A stretch of DNA of 64,000 bases, from positions 2,480,001 to 2,544,000 of the forward strand of contig OZ241366.1 of the NCBI GenBank assembly GCA_965199905.1. The letters are read 5' to 3'. The position numbers were made by a program, and so were the translations under genes. This document shows, in pieces, positions 54,115 to 64,000 of the stretch; the stretch's first letter is position 1; each line of letters opens with the position of its first letter. Source of the DNA: Ilyomonas sp965199905 (GTDB lineage: Bacteria; Bacteroidota; Bacteroidia; Chitinophagales; Chitinophagaceae). A model generated the notes under the pieces. That model saw nothing but the letters and a program-made list of their open reading frames with translations. It had not been told where the DNA came from and did no database searches.

Positions 54115-56589
54115 ATGAACTCTCTCTGTCAATCAAAACACATTGAAGACCAAACTAATGTTCCGTTGAAAAGTTGTGTTCTGATTTTTCTTTTTTTGTG
54201 TCTTGCGAGTCTAACCTATGCGCAACCAGCTATTCAATCATTTGCACCTACAATGGGAGCCATTGGCAGTCAAGTAACCATTTCCGGAAGTGGTTTCAGT
54301 GATACGTTGACTGAAAATACTGTCTATTTTGGAGCAGTTAAGGCCGAGGTCAAATCAGCAACTCCAAACTCATTACAAGTAATAGTTCCTATTGGCGCTA
54401 CTTATCTTCCAATTTCTATCACGAACAAAGGACTGACTGCTTTTTCCAACAAATCTTTTTTAGTTACTTTTTCAGGAGCGCCTGCTGTTTTTACATACGA
54501 ATCTTTTTCGAGCGAGAAAACATTTCTTACTGGAGAGAGCCCTGTGGCAATTAAAAACGGTGATCTGGACGGAGATGGCTTAGTAGATGCCGCTGTTGCT
54601 GTCCGTTACACAGGTTATGTATCCATTTACAGAAATACAAGTACGAAAGGAATTGTCTCATTTGCACCAAAAATAGACATCACTACAAATCTCAATTGTA
54701 TTGCCGTAGATTTAGCAGATTTCGATGGAGATGGAAAGCTCGATGTTTTAGTTTCTAACTTCTTCAATTTTTATATACTTTATAATCAAAGTACACCTGG
54801 TAATCTTGTGTTTACCCGATTACAACCAGGCGCTCAGATTGACGGAAACTATCCTCCAACTCAGGTGTCTGATATTGTTGCCGGAGATTTTAATGGAGAC
54901 GGAAAAGTGGATGTGGCTACCATTGGAGATGGCTTACTTACAGTTTACCGAAACACCAGTTCATACGGAATTATTTCCTTTATGCATGGTAACCAATTTC
55001 CATTCGACGGAGGAGGTAGCCAAATGGCGATTGATGATCTGGACGGCGATGGCAAAACAGATGTTGCCATCACTACCGGAGCAATGATCTCTATTATAAA
55101 AAATGAATGCACTAAGGATAGTCTGATTTTTAAGAGTCAATCTACTTTTCCTGTAAATTATCCTACTGCGGACGTTTCAATTGCTGATTTAGATGGAGAC
55201 GGAAGGAAAGACCTTATAGTGCCCAATTCCGGTGGTACAGAACCGTACAGGACTGTGATCGCTCTTTTGCGAAATACAAGCATAAACGGAACTATTTCTT
55301 TTGATAACCATATCGATTTTCCAACTATAACCACTCCAAAGAGTGTCAAAGCTGGTGATATGGATGGCGATGGCAGACCTGATATTGTCGAATTATGGGA
55401 TGGTGGTCTTCGGATCATGAAAAACAAAAGTGGAGTCGGTTCCTTTTCATTTGCTGATGATAGCACCAATTACGAAACAGCGGGGTATCGAGCTTCCGAT
55501 GTGGCTATAAGTGATATAGATGGAGATGGCAAAACTGATATGACAGAAGTCAATGACAACGGTTGGCAAAACTCTCGTCTTTCCGTGTTCAGAAATATAG
55601 AAGGGGAACCAAAGGTTGTTGCTTCTGGCAGTAATCCTGTAAGCGGAGATATCATAGCTACGGTTTACATTGATTCGTCTGTACAATCTTATAATGGAAG
55701 CGCCTATGCTCAACGTCATTTCGATATAGAGCCTGTTGTCTTGCCATCTACATCTACAGCCACTGTCACGCTATATGCTTCTCAAAAAGACTTTGACAAG
55801 TACAATGGAACTGCTGGACATGGGCAAGACTTGCCAAAAAACCCTGACGATGCAACGGGTAAAGCCAGCCTTCGAATTTATCAGTATCATGGTACGAGTG
55901 CAAGTGGTTTACCTGGTACATACAGCGGCGATCAGGTAGTTGTAAATCCGGCTAATAACAAAATCGTTTGGAACCCAAAAACTCAGTTTTGGGAAATAAC
56001 TTTTGATGTGTCCGGTTTCAGTGGTTTTTTTATTGCCAGTGCAGGGAATGTGCTTCCTATAACGCTCATTTCCTTTACGGGTGCCCCATATGGTTTAATG
56101 GCTCAATTAAACTGGACTGCAACAAACGAAGCAGTCAATCAGGCTTTTATAGTTCAACGCAGTAATGACGGTAAAGACTTTACTACCATTGGAAATGTAA
56201 CTATCAATACAGCGAATACATCTCAGGCTTATTCCTTTATTGATTCAACGGCAAATAGTAAAACTTACTACTATCGCCTTCTTCTACCAGATAATTACAA
56301 TGCAGAATTCTTTAGTTCTATAATCAAAGTACAGTTCGATTCTAACAAAGGAATGTTTACTGCTGCACCTAATCCAGCCCATTCTTATGTTACTATCAAT
56401 CATCCTGTGGCAGTTGGTGATACACCTTTGCAATTGTTTACAATGCAAGGTCAAAAAGTCAAAGAACAAATCGTTCGAAAGGGATCAACACAAACCGCTG
56501 TTTATGTACATGGATTCGCTTCTGGTACTTATCTGATAATTTGGAATAATAACGGTAAGAACTTCTTACAGAAGGTTGTTGTAAACTGA
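54115..56589 (+). CDS. Secreted IPT/TIG + FG-GAP repeat protein with T9SS tail
   Basis: An 824-residue exported protein. After the signal region (1-37) comes an IPT/TIG domain (FAPTMGAIGSQVTISGSGFSD). Seven FG-GAP/VCBS-like repeats follow, each with a DxDGDGxxD calcium-type motif (DLDGDGLVDAAV, DFDGDGKLDVLV, DFNGDGKVDVAT, DLDGDGKTDVAI, DLDGDGRKDLIV, DMDGDGRPDIVE, DIDGDGKTDMTE), making a beta-propeller. After a beta-sandwich region the C-terminal ~80 residues are a Por-type sorting domain (AAPNPAHSYVTINHP to LQKVVVN). Likely a surface adhesin or binding protein. Confidence 0.9.
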   Translation: MNSLCQSKHIEDQTNVPLKSCVLIFLFLCLASLTYAQPAIQSFAPTMGAIGSQVTISGSGFSDTLTENTVYFGAVKAEVKSATPNSLQVIVPIGATYLPISITNKGLTAFSNKSFLVTFSGAPAVFTYESFSSEKTFLTGESPVAIKNGDLDGDGLVDAAVAVRYTGYVSIYRNTSTKGIVSFAPKIDITTNLNCIAVDLADFDGDGKLDVLVSNFFNFYILYNQSTPGNLVFTRLQPGAQIDGNYPPTQVSDIVAGDFNGDGKVDVATIGDGLLTVYRNTSSYGIISFMHGNQFPFDGGGSQMAIDDLDGDGKTDVAITTGAMISIIKNECTKDSLIFKSQSTFPVNYPTADVSIADLDGDGRKDLIVPNSGGTEPYRTVIALLRNTSINGTISFDNHIDFPTITTPKSVKAGDMDGDGRPDIVELWDGGLRIMKNKSGVGSFSFADDSTNYETAGYRASDVAISDIDGDGKTDMTEVNDNGWQNSRLSVFRNIEGEPKVVASGSNPVSGDIIATVYIDSSVQSYNGSAYAQRHFDIEPVVLPSTSTATVTLYASQKDFDKYNGTAGHGQDLPKNPDDATGKASLRIYQYHGTSASGLPGTYSGDQVVVNPANNKIVWNPKTQFWEITFDVSGFSGFFIASAGNVLPITLISFTGAPYGLMAQLNWTATNEAVNQAFIVQRSNDGKDFTTIGNVTINTANTSQAYSFIDSTANSKTYYYRLLLPDNYNAEFFSSIIKVQFDSNKGMFTAAPNPAHSYVTINHPVAVGDTPLQLFTMQGQKVKEQIVRKGSTQTAVYVHGFASGTYLIIWNNNGKNFLQKVVVN

Positions 56590-56679
56590 ATTGACACTGG
56601 TGTATTAGTCAGTACTATCAGCCTTGACTTTCATTATGTAAGCTGCTTTTAAACACCGTGTTTTATAGAATGAACTCTT

Positions 56680-57831
56680 ATGAAGAAATCTAAGAAATCT
56701 GGGATTGTTGTCTTCTGGCTTTTTTTAAGTTTTTATTCCCTGATAAGCTGTTCGAAGACTAAACATGAGCAGACACCACCTGCAAATGGTGACCAACCAA
56801 ATATTGACACAGCAGTTGCAGTTTATATAGGTGGCGATGATTCATTGTTTGCATTTTCTGCATCTACAGGTGCAAAGAAATGGGCTATCAATCTTAAAAG
56901 CAATGTATACTCTTCTCCAGCGTATTATAATGGGACAGTTTACGTTGGATGTGATGACAATAAATTATATGCTTTTGACACGTCGGGCACTTTAAAATGG
57001 TCACAGGAAACAGATGGATACTTTGGTCAGAACAGTCCGATAGTTGATAATGGCAAAGTCTATATTAATTGTTCCAGTGGCAGTATTTATGCTTTTGATG
57101 CAGAAACGGGCAATATGGTTTGGAAGAATGATTCGGTTGATGCGGCGCGATTTAATATCGTTGTCAAGAACAACATTGTCTATACCCATTATAGTAGTCT
57201 ATATGCTTTGGATGCCACCACTGGTAAGCTAATGTGGAGCGTTTATACTGAAGGAGGCAATTCTCCCATTGTTTTGAACGGAAAGGTGTATGTAATAGCA
57301 AATGCAATCCTGCATGTTTATGATGCGATAAGTGGAAAAGTGTTGTCTTCAAACTCGAACGGGGGTCTTTATGCGAGTGCAATTGGCTATAATATCAGTT
57401 ACGGGAATATTTATACCCTTAGAGGAGGTGGAAGCATAACTTGTGGGGATACAAGTAGTTCAACACTAAAGTGGGCAACACCCGTTGTTAACCTCACATC
57501 AGTGCCTGACTGCGGTGCATTGCCAGTCTTAGATGATAGTATAGCTTACTTTCAGACCGCTGTCAACATAGAGGCCTTTAATGCTTTTACTGGAGAATAC
57601 TTGTTTAGTGCCCATAGTGACGGTACGACAATAGGGTTGACCATTGTAAATCAAATTTTGTATTACACCTCAAGGTACTCTGATGAAACGTCAGGGCATC
57701 TGTATGCTTTCGATGTAAAAACACAATCAAGATTGTGGGAAACTTCAGGAAACACAGATTTTAGGGGTTCGGTTGCCTGTGTAGTAACCAAATCAGGAAA
57801 GATGCACAGATTAGGAGAAACCTATAACTAA
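56680..57831 (+). CDS. PQQ-like beta-propeller lipoprotein
   Basis: A 383-residue lipoprotein (lipobox SLISC, Cys24) with about seven PQQ-binding-like blades (LFAFSASTGAKKWAIN, LYAFDTSGTLKWSQ, IYAFDAETGNMVWKND, LYALDATTGKLMWS, YAFDVKTQSRLWE). The blades lack a dehydrogenase active site, so the propeller probably binds a partner, as in BamB. It follows the FG-GAP gene by 90 bp on the same strand. Function not established. Confidence 0.85.
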   Translation: MKKSKKSGIVVFWLFLSFYSLISCSKTKHEQTPPANGDQPNIDTAVAVYIGGDDSLFAFSASTGAKKWAINLKSNVYSSPAYYNGTVYVGCDDNKLYAFDTSGTLKWSQETDGYFGQNSPIVDNGKVYINCSSGSIYAFDAETGNMVWKNDSVDAARFNIVVKNNIVYTHYSSLYALDATTGKLMWSVYTEGGNSPIVLNGKVYVIANAILHVYDAISGKVLSSNSNGGLYASAIGYNISYGNIYTLRGGGSITCGDTSSSTLKWATPVVNLTSVPDCGALPVLDDSIAYFQTAVNIEAFNAFTGEYLFSAHSDGTTIGLTIVNQILYYTSRYSDETSGHLYAFDVKTQSRLWETSGNTDFRGSVACVVTKSGKMHRLGETYN

Positions 57832-58202
57832 TTAAGTATATCACTTTCCTTGATATTGAAGAGTCATGATTTACAGAACGGAATGGCTGAATGACACTAA
57901 GATATCAAATTTTGAATAAGCTCGTTATCTCCTCACTTAAATTTATAAGCATATGATTGCGTTATTTTTGAAACTTTTTAAAGAATAGAATCTTCAGTGA
58001 TATTATTTTGAATGCCCTTTATTTGTTTTCATGCATGATTAAAAGATGCTGATGTCCGCGTTTAAATTAGCTCGCAGGTTACTTAACCTGTGCTTGCTAT
58101 CATAAGTGAATGCATAACATCCGCTAAGTCAGGCAAGAACGAATATGATAGTAATATATTAAATTATTATAATTTGATAACTTGAACTTCAAATCAAACG
58201 CC
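57832..58202. other. Intergenic region, nothing recognised
   Basis: AT-rich space before the delta-60 pseudogene. No gene, repeat or clear promoter box was supported. Confidence 0.35.
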
Positions 58203-58729
58203 ATGAAAAAATATTTACCTCTCATTTTATGCATCCTGATATTCCCACTGGCCCTGCTGGCACAAACCCCCGACAGCAGTTTTGCCCCCAACTGAAATTC
58301 GCTGTTTTATTCGCCATCCTCCGATCCGTATGCCGTTATCCACGGCGGCTATTGTCAGCTGGCGGGCGCCTGCTGGCAGGTCTCTTTTCGGTAGATGAAG
58401 AAGGCTACAGCCACACCAGTGCCGTAATCGCTTACAAGCCAAATGGGCAAACCGATTCAAGCTTCGGCAGCTGGGGCGATGGCACCGTCATCCTGTTTGG
58501 CAGTAGTTCCGGCGCTTACATCGCGCCGCAGTCAAACAATAAAATTGTGACAGCAGGCACCCGGTCGCTCACAAGCGAAGTGTATTACAACGTTGTGATA
58601 GAGCACCTCAAGGCAGACGGCAAAAAAGACAGCAGCTTCGGCACCAACTGCATCACCATTCTGCCAACCGACTTCGATGGTCGCCGGATAGATGAGAACA
58701 AGACATATTTTCACCATTCTGCAGGATAA
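58203..58729 (+). pseudogene. Decayed delta-60 repeat protein fragment
   Basis: A broken paralogue of the gene at 31800. The start frame reads MKKYLPLILCILIFPLALLA then QTPDSSF and stops at about 58292. Next LFYSPSSDPYAVIHGGY is in another frame (compare IFYSSFYNPISFIHGGY in the intact gene), and RLLAGLFSVDEEGYSHTSAV, TDSSFGSWG and KDSSFGTN follow in a third. At least two frameshifts are needed, and the copy ends after TILPTDF with the rest of the protein missing. A dead fragment. Confidence 0.8.
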
Positions 58730-58934
58730 CGGATGCAGTTGAAACGAAAGCAGAGTATTAACTAACGTATGTCCAGTTACCAATGAGAATAATTTCCTGT
58801 AGCATTCGTCTCCGATAATTAGTAGAATTTGAAAGATAATATTATTTATGAAAAAATATAAATATCGAAATATAGTGATAAAAACGGCTATTTTTAGCTT
58901 TTAAACTAAGAATTTCTTCGTAAGAACCTTCTTT

Positions 58935-60433
58935 ATGAAACTGCTTTTCACTATTTTCTGTCAGCTTACCTGCTTTTACTTTTCTATTGCTCAAGATACC
59001 ATTGATAAGGTGTTTATTGATCCTTTGATCTGCAGCAATATCTAATGAACAGACTTCCTGGCTTATTAAATCCAAACACCATAACTGTTCAGGCTGCTGA
59101 ATCGTATGCAAAAAGCAGCGTTCCCACTACCTATCATGATGTCTCATACATTGCCTATACAGGTAGAAGCCTCAGTTGTACAGTGACTCCTGATGATTGT
59201 ACACAGGATCAGAGTGCTTTAATGTACCAGGCATATAACCCGACAAAATATAAAAGCTGTAATCTTCCTGTAGTCATCTTTTTTCACGGCGGCGGATTTG
59301 CTGATTGTAATGGAAGTTTCCAGTATGGTGCTATTCATGATATCTGTACAGAATTTGCGCAACGCGGGTTTGTTGCCATCAGCGTAGAATACCGGCTGGG
59401 CGTTGAGGTAGTGCAATCAGCGCCAGGAACGACCACCACAAGTCCTTATTACACCGTCGAACAAATGCTAGCCATCTGGCGGGCAGGACAAGATGCACGT
59501 GGAGCAATCCGCAGTATCGTAAAGCGTGAGGCAAACGGGTTGGAACTATTTCATATTGATCCTAACAGGATATTTCTTGCGGGTAACAGCGCTGGGTCTG
59601 TAGTAGCGATGAATGTGGCTTTTTACACTGTACCAGGTATGCTGGCAAGTGCCTTTCCTTCTAACATCAGTACCCTAGGTGTGCTGGGCAATATAAATCA
59701 GGATTATTATTTTGGAGAAACATCATACACCTACAAAATTGCCGGTGTATTGGACTTATGGGGTGGTATGTTGCTTCCCAGTCCTTATACACTCGATGAA
59801 AGCGCTTCAAACCTCAATCCACCTGAAAAATTTTTCTTTCAAACTGGCAATATTCCGCCACCTGTCATTGCTTTTTGCGGCAATAAAGATGACGTGTTTC
59901 CGCCAACAGGTCAACTCTTACAATTTCCGCCCAGCACGGTTTATCATTACCAAGCTGATTTCATTTCGACAAATGTTTGCTTAAATGACCGATTAGGTAA
60001 TACTTATTATTCGGTAACACCCAATATCTCCTATGGAAATATCTTAGGCTCCCAGAATATTTACGAGATGCTGAAAAAGAAGGGCGTTTATTCTGAGCTC
60101 TATATTGACTGCCAGATGAAGCACGGTTTGGACGAGAACTGCAGCAAATGTGCCCCTGGCAAAACCCCCAACAGACTAAAAGTTTGTACACAGTGTTATT
60201 TTAGTGATTTTGGCTTCGGCACAGCAACGGATGTAACGAGTACGAACCTATATATTGTTCAGCGCGCAGCTACTTTCTTTCAGAGTATTATGAACGGTAA
60301 AAGTTATATTGACTACACCAGAACTAAATTTGTGGAATGTCCAAATAACAGGTACAGTTGCTTAGACAATGATACCAATTCTAACTGCCCCCTCGATACC
60401 AACGCACCAGCTCAAACCTGCCCAGATCAATAA
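58935..60433 (+). CDS. Exported carboxylesterase-like alpha/beta-hydrolase, probable frameshift
   Basis: The signal peptide (MKLLFTIFCQLTCFYFSIAQ) is encoded from 58935, but that frame stops at about 59043. The catalytic domain continues in another frame from about 59025 (DLQQYLMNRLPGLLNPN); the first in-frame Met there is at 59045. One missing T in the run at 59024-59026 would join them. The catalytic domain has the carboxylesterase layout: oxyanion hole HGGG, nucleophile in GNSAGS, acid in GNKDDVFPP, His in MKHGL. Four C-terminal Cys-rich segments suggest disulfides. Export and hydrolysis are likely if the frameshift is an artefact; substrate unknown. Confidence 0.8.
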
Positions 60434-60476
60434 AACCGGTAACACAATAAGTCACTGATTCATAAAAACAAAAATC

Positions 60477-62330
60477 ATGAAGCATTTCTTTACTCTTTTA
60501 TTGGCAATATCTGCCATCATCTTGCATGCCCAGCCCGGCACGATTGATAAAAGCTATGGTACCGACGGTACAGGAACCATATCCGTTTCTACAAGTTTTA
60601 TTCTCCTTTCTTCTGCTATGCAACCAGATGACAAACAGTTGCTGGGAGGAAAGGATCTTGTGGCCGGAAAATTTATATTACTTCGCCACAGAGCAGATGG
60701 CTCTTTGGATTCTTCATTTGGTGATGGCGGGCAGGCCGTAATTACGATCAATGACCTGCTGCCTAATATCACAAGCACGAGTGGCTGGGTAAGTGTGTCT
60801 GCGCAGCCAGACGGAAAGATTACAGCCGTTGGCGGTGTATTTTACAGAAATACTGCGCAGAACATTCTTTTTGATGATGATATTGTGGTAGCGCGTTTCC
60901 TGGCGGACGGCACGCCGGATGAAAGCTTTGGCTCGCATGGCAGGGTGGTTACAGAATTGGGGCAAAGCGAGACAACGAGTTCTGTAGCCGTGCAGCCAGA
61001 TGGTAAAATTGTGGTTGCCGGTTCGCAAACCAAAGCAGATATTAATAATAATAGCGGCAATATCCTTTTGGTGCACTATAACACTGATGGCAGCCTGGAT
61101 AGAGAATTTGGCGGAGGCGATGGCTTTATAACATATAGTCCGGCAAACAGGGCCGTAACTGCAGCCGGCGCTTTGTTGATCCAGCCTGACGGAAAAATAG
61201 TGGTCGGCGGTGTGCAGATTAGTTCACCACCCGAAAGTTTTCTTCTGATCCGCTACCTGCCAGATGGCACTTTGGATGCTTCGTTTGGCAAAGAAGGTGT
61301 GGTCAAGGCAACTTTCCCTTCGCAGTATGAGGGCACGCAAATCAAGAGCCTTGCTCTTGATGATAAAGGGCGCATTGTAGCAGCCGGTGTTGTGGGCACT
61401 GGTGAAGGAGTAGAAGTCCTGCGCTACCTGCCCGACGGCGCAGATGACAACTCGTTTAATCAGAATGGGCAGCTGAGATTGTCTTTCAACGGGATATCGT
61501 ACAGCCAGGTGAATGTTTCTGCGGTATTGCCGCAGCCGGGCGGAAAACTGGTGGTGAGCAGTTTTGTTACTTCCAGTTTATCAAGTCCGGCACTTACGCC
61601 GGTGCTTACCGGTTTGAATGAAGACGGGTCTGCGGATCTATCGTTTGGAGTTGCCGGGCAAACCATCAGCACCCTGCCGCTCAGCGATAACCTTCTTGTT
61701 ACAGCCGAGCAATCAGATGGTAAAATTGTTCTAGGTGGTAACAACTACAACTACACGACTTCTGTTAATACCTATTCGCTGACCCGATACCTTGGCTACC
61801 CGGTACATGTGTCACTGTTGGTGCGCATCAGACGCTGGCTGCAAAACCATACGCTGAGCTGGCAAGGACTACCGGCAGAAGATAAGATTGCTTACTATAC
61901 GGTAGAGCAAAGCGCCAACGGCATCTCAGGTTTTTCGCAGGTATCTAAGGTAAACGGCGTAAGCAACCTGAAAGATTATTCCATTACCAATTCTCATCTT
62001 TTACAAGGCAACAACTACTACCGCATTAAATCTGTAAGCACCGATGGCGTGGTACGATACAGCGAGGTAGTGAGTGCTGATAATGCAGTGAATACGGCAA
62101 GCGTATTTCCCAACCCCGCAAAAAGCTTTGTAACCGTACAGGGCTTAGCGGCTAACGAAACAGCAAACATCAGCATTAAAGATGGCAGCGGCACCATACT
62201 GGCAAGAGGTGTAAGCAAGGGTAGCGGGCAATATAGATCACCACTTGGCAGTAACATGCACCCGGGCACGTATTACCTGAACATTACTACGGGAAGCACA
62301 ACAGAGGTGCTGAAGTTTGTCAAAGAGTAG
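60477..62330 (+). CDS. Secreted delta-60 repeat protein with T9SS tail
   Basis: A 617-residue exported protein (signal ending LHAQ, residue 19). Seven delta-60 repeats with a D-SF-G pattern (IDKSYGTDG, LDSSFGDGG, PDESFGSHG, LDREFGGGDG, LDASFGKEG, DDNSFNQNG, ADLSFGVAG) are followed by a fibronectin-like region (HTLSWQGLPAEDKIAYYTVE) and a Por-type sorting domain (FPNPAKSFVTVQG to EVLKFVKE). Third member of the delta-60 family in the window. It is 43 bp downstream of the esterase on the same strand. Confidence 0.9.
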   Translation: MKHFFTLLLAISAIILHAQPGTIDKSYGTDGTGTISVSTSFILLSSAMQPDDKQLLGGKDLVAGKFILLRHRADGSLDSSFGDGGQAVITINDLLPNITSTSGWVSVSAQPDGKITAVGGVFYRNTAQNILFDDDIVVARFLADGTPDESFGSHGRVVTELGQSETTSSVAVQPDGKIVVAGSQTKADINNNSGNILLVHYNTDGSLDREFGGGDGFITYSPANRAVTAAGALLIQPDGKIVVGGVQISSPPESFLLIRYLPDGTLDASFGKEGVVKATFPSQYEGTQIKSLALDDKGRIVAAGVVGTGEGVEVLRYLPDGADDNSFNQNGQLRLSFNGISYSQVNVSAVLPQPGGKLVVSSFVTSSLSSPALTPVLTGLNEDGSADLSFGVAGQTISTLPLSDNLLVTAEQSDGKIVLGGNNYNYTTSVNTYSLTRYLGYPVHVSLLVRIRRWLQNHTLSWQGLPAEDKIAYYTVEQSANGISGFSQVSKVNGVSNLKDYSITNSHLLQGNNYYRIKSVSTDGVVRYSEVVSADNAVNTASVFPNPAKSFVTVQGLAANETANISIKDGSGTILARGVSKGSGQYRSPLGSNMHPGTYYLNITTGSTTEVLKFVKE

Positions 62331-62355
62331 AAAACAAAATATATTGCAAACAATA

Positions 62356-62390
62356 GAAGCCAGATGATGATCGTCTGGCTTCTTTATTTA
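62356..62390 (+). terminator. Intrinsic terminator after delta-60 gene
   Basis: GAAGCCAGA (62356-62364) pairs with TCTGGCTTC (62374-62382) with extra inner pairs, followed by TTTATTTAT. Confidence 0.8.
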
Positions 62391-62975
62391 TAGAAGTCAG
62401 CCCCGGTGCTGGCTGCGCGTGGATTAGGAGATTGATTTAGCCAGCGAGGAAGATGGGCAACTACAGAACAACTGGTGATTTAAGAATTTAGTTTTATAAT
62501 CTGCCAATCAGATAACAAATGAGAAAAGCATATGGGAAAATCATAAAAATATTTAATGAGAGTGCCCTTCTTTTATCACTTTGCAAGTGGAATGATCGTT
62601 TAACCTGCTTCGCGGGAAGGTGGCTTTGTAGCGTTATCTTTTTTGTTGCTCATTGGTTTTATAGAAGTAATTCAATAAAACAGCAAGAAACGCTCTTTCT
62701 TAGGTAGGGTGCAGGTATATTTTGTAGTCTGGGGGTATTGTGGGTGATTCTTTTCAATTGAGTAATTTTGCTGACCCGATATAGCAATTCTGTAAGGCTT
62801 AAAAGGCGAAGCTTAGTGTGATATTGAAAAGACACAAGAAATCATTCCTGTAAATATGATGAGAGGTTTTATATATCACTTTTGATACCCGTCTGATCTT
62901 TACTTTGAATTGACTATGGACGAAAGATATAATAGGTGTAGATAAAGAAGTCTTCCGATTTTTTATCCCACTGTA
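62391..62975. other. Intergenic region, nothing recognised
   Basis: About 585 bases between the terminator and the 3' end of the hipA gene. Short frames exist but none has family character. No repeat or tRNA was seen. Confidence 0.4.
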
Positions 62976-64000
62976 TTACTTATAGAATGCTGGTGCCATC
63001 GATTCGATTTCACGCCGGGATATGCCAATAGTTCCAGCAACATGTCTCCACGTGCTGGTAGCCGCCTCTACCTCTGAAATAATGCTTTCCATTTCCTTGT
63101 TATTTAACCGAAAATATTCCCCTACGGATTTAGCAAGTTCAAGGTCCAATTCGTTATTATTGGTATCAATATTTAATTGCAGACCCACTTTGTCCGTGGT
63201 AGGATTGAGGTCAAAAGCAGGTGATAGCAACCATCCTTTTTTGTCGAGCAGGAACCCATGATTTCTAAGGTGGTCATCAGTATTTGAAATGAAGATGTTA
63301 AATACAATCCGCCTCCATAGCTGGTGAAGATCCTCAGTGACACGACAGCCATAATTCTGGATAAACATGGCTATATCCAGGTAGCTGGCAGGATCATCTC
63401 TGAGTATATCCTCGTTTTTACCCGTCATGGTCATAGCGGAAGCAAAATGGATCCGATCTTTGCCGGATCGGTCAAAGCGTTTTGAAAAGAAGGTACGGTA
63501 TTCTCCATTGATATGTTCAAGACGGCAGATGGACATCTCGATACCGGCTGCCAGAGCCAGCTCGTATGCCAGGTACTCCCAGGCAGCCTTATCGATTGTA
63601 TCCGCTTTTGCAGGAAATTTCGCGATCCAGAAGCTTCCTTCCTCATCCAATATGTTAGCCTTAGGTCTGGCTCCTCCCAGAGAAGAGCCGGGAGCAATCA
63701 GAATGGCTGTATATCTCTTTATATCCTTTGTATCTTTATCAGATTCCATTATGGATGCCGCATGTTGTAACTCACGAACTGTCGACCAGGGTGGGGTTGG
63801 ATATTGAGGATTGTTATCCAGGAACGGCCCCTCAGGGCTTAATTTAAAGCGCAGAGCTCCCATACGGGTTTCGTCGTAGACGCCGAGCAAAAAATCAATA
63901 TCATACAGGGAAGGAACAGGTTTTCCTTCGTCGGAGGCTTTCTGGGCAGCCCTTCTAAGCATAAGTTTACGTCCCCAGGTATCCGGCATAGAATCCATGA
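62976..64000 (-). CDS. hipA: HipA family kinase (type II toxin-like), N-terminus outside window
   Basis: About 340 residues of a HipA-type serine/threonine kinase. The N-terminal start SMPDTWGRKLMLRR is the family sequence that normally follows ~100 residues of N-terminal domain, so the true start lies beyond the window edge. Features seen are SSLGGARPKA (G-rich loop), FWIAKFP (ATP-binding Lys), CRLEHINGEYRTFFSKRFDR, NTDDHLRNHGFL (catalytic Asp and loop) and SPAFDLNP (metal Asp). A hipB-type antitoxin, if present, is outside the window. Some HipA proteins carry their partner as a short N-terminal or separate gene upstream. Confidence 0.93.
   Translation of the reverse strand, partial: MDSMPDTWGRKLMLRRAAQKASDEGKPVPSLYDIDFLLGVYDETRMGALRFKLSPEGPFLDNNPQYPTPPWSTVRELQHAASIMESDKDTKDIKRYTAILIAPGSSLGGARPKANILDEEGSFWIAKFPAKADTIDKAAWEYLAYELALAAGIEMSICRLEHINGEYRTFFSKRFDRSGKDRIHFASAMTMTGKNEDILRDDPASYLDIAMFIQNYGCRVTEDLHQLWRRIVFNIFISNTDDHLRNHGFLLDKKGWLLSPAFDLNPTTDKVGLQLNIDTNNNELDLELAKSVGEYFRLNNKEMESIISEVEAATSTWRHVAGTIGISRREIESMAPAFYK

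Noticed and set aside
62519..62707. A 62-codon frame before hipA as a HipB-like antitoxin
   Set aside because: It is on the opposite strand beyond the 3' end of hipA and lacks a helix-turn-helix pattern.
1..64000. CRISPR array or obvious anti-phage system
   Set aside because: No regularly spaced direct repeats were seen and no cas, CBASS, retron or restriction-modification operon; the MBL and methyltransferase fragments are truncated singletons.

Overview
The window comes from a Bacteroidota genome, most likely a Chitinophagaceae-type member. Evidence: several secreted proteins end in the Por-type (type IX secretion) C-terminal sorting domain; FtsX/MacB-like permeases end in NPVKSLRTE; conjugation genes follow the Bacteroidetes TraE-to-TraN order; an RteC homologue is present; and a few promoters fit the Bacteroidetes TAnnTTTG consensus (clearest before tRNA-Glu). 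No CRISPR array, rRNA or prophage module was seen.

Layout. (1) 1-12.5 kb, host-like: the end of an S9 peptidase, a ThuA-domain protein, a small MITE-like element, a BLUF photoreceptor, a response regulator, a 7TM-DISM histidine kinase, a decayed IS982 transposase that has cut off a methyltransferase, a secreted CotH/ricin-like protein and a beta-CASP metallo-hydrolase. (2) 12.56-28.8 kb, a conjugative element beside tRNA-Glu(TTC). A large serine recombinase ends antisense inside the tRNA gene, followed by a same-strand block running TraE, TraF, TraG (VirB4-like ATPase), a lipoprotein, three TraI-like proteins, TraJ, TraK, a TraL-position protein, TraM and TraN plus accessory genes; RteC lies at the far end. 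No relaxase or VirD4-type coupling protein is visible, so the element looks incomplete. (3) 29.1-30.6 kb, a scar of three truncated genes. (4) 30.6-37.7 kb: small proteins, an RRM protein, a delta-60 repeat protein, a LuxR-type regulator, then two AT-rich minus-strand genes (CPBP protease, HExxH peptidase) bounded by copies of a short repeat, resembling gene cassettes. (5) 38.1-47.9 kb: four tandem paralogous FtsX/MacB-type permeases, the third broken by a stop codon. (6) 48-62.4 kb: mainly secreted or envelope proteins (lipoproteins, an S1/P1 nuclease fused to an OB-like domain, LRR, FG-GAP, PQQ-propeller and delta-60 proteins, a frameshifted esterase). (7) The right edge holds most of a HipA-family kinase gene.

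Several genes are broken by one-base changes in short homopolymers or by isolated stop codons (35.85, 43.50 and 59.02 kb). Some of these may be sequencing errors. The IS982, S1/P1 and delta-60 remnants carry multiple lesions or real truncations and look like true decay.
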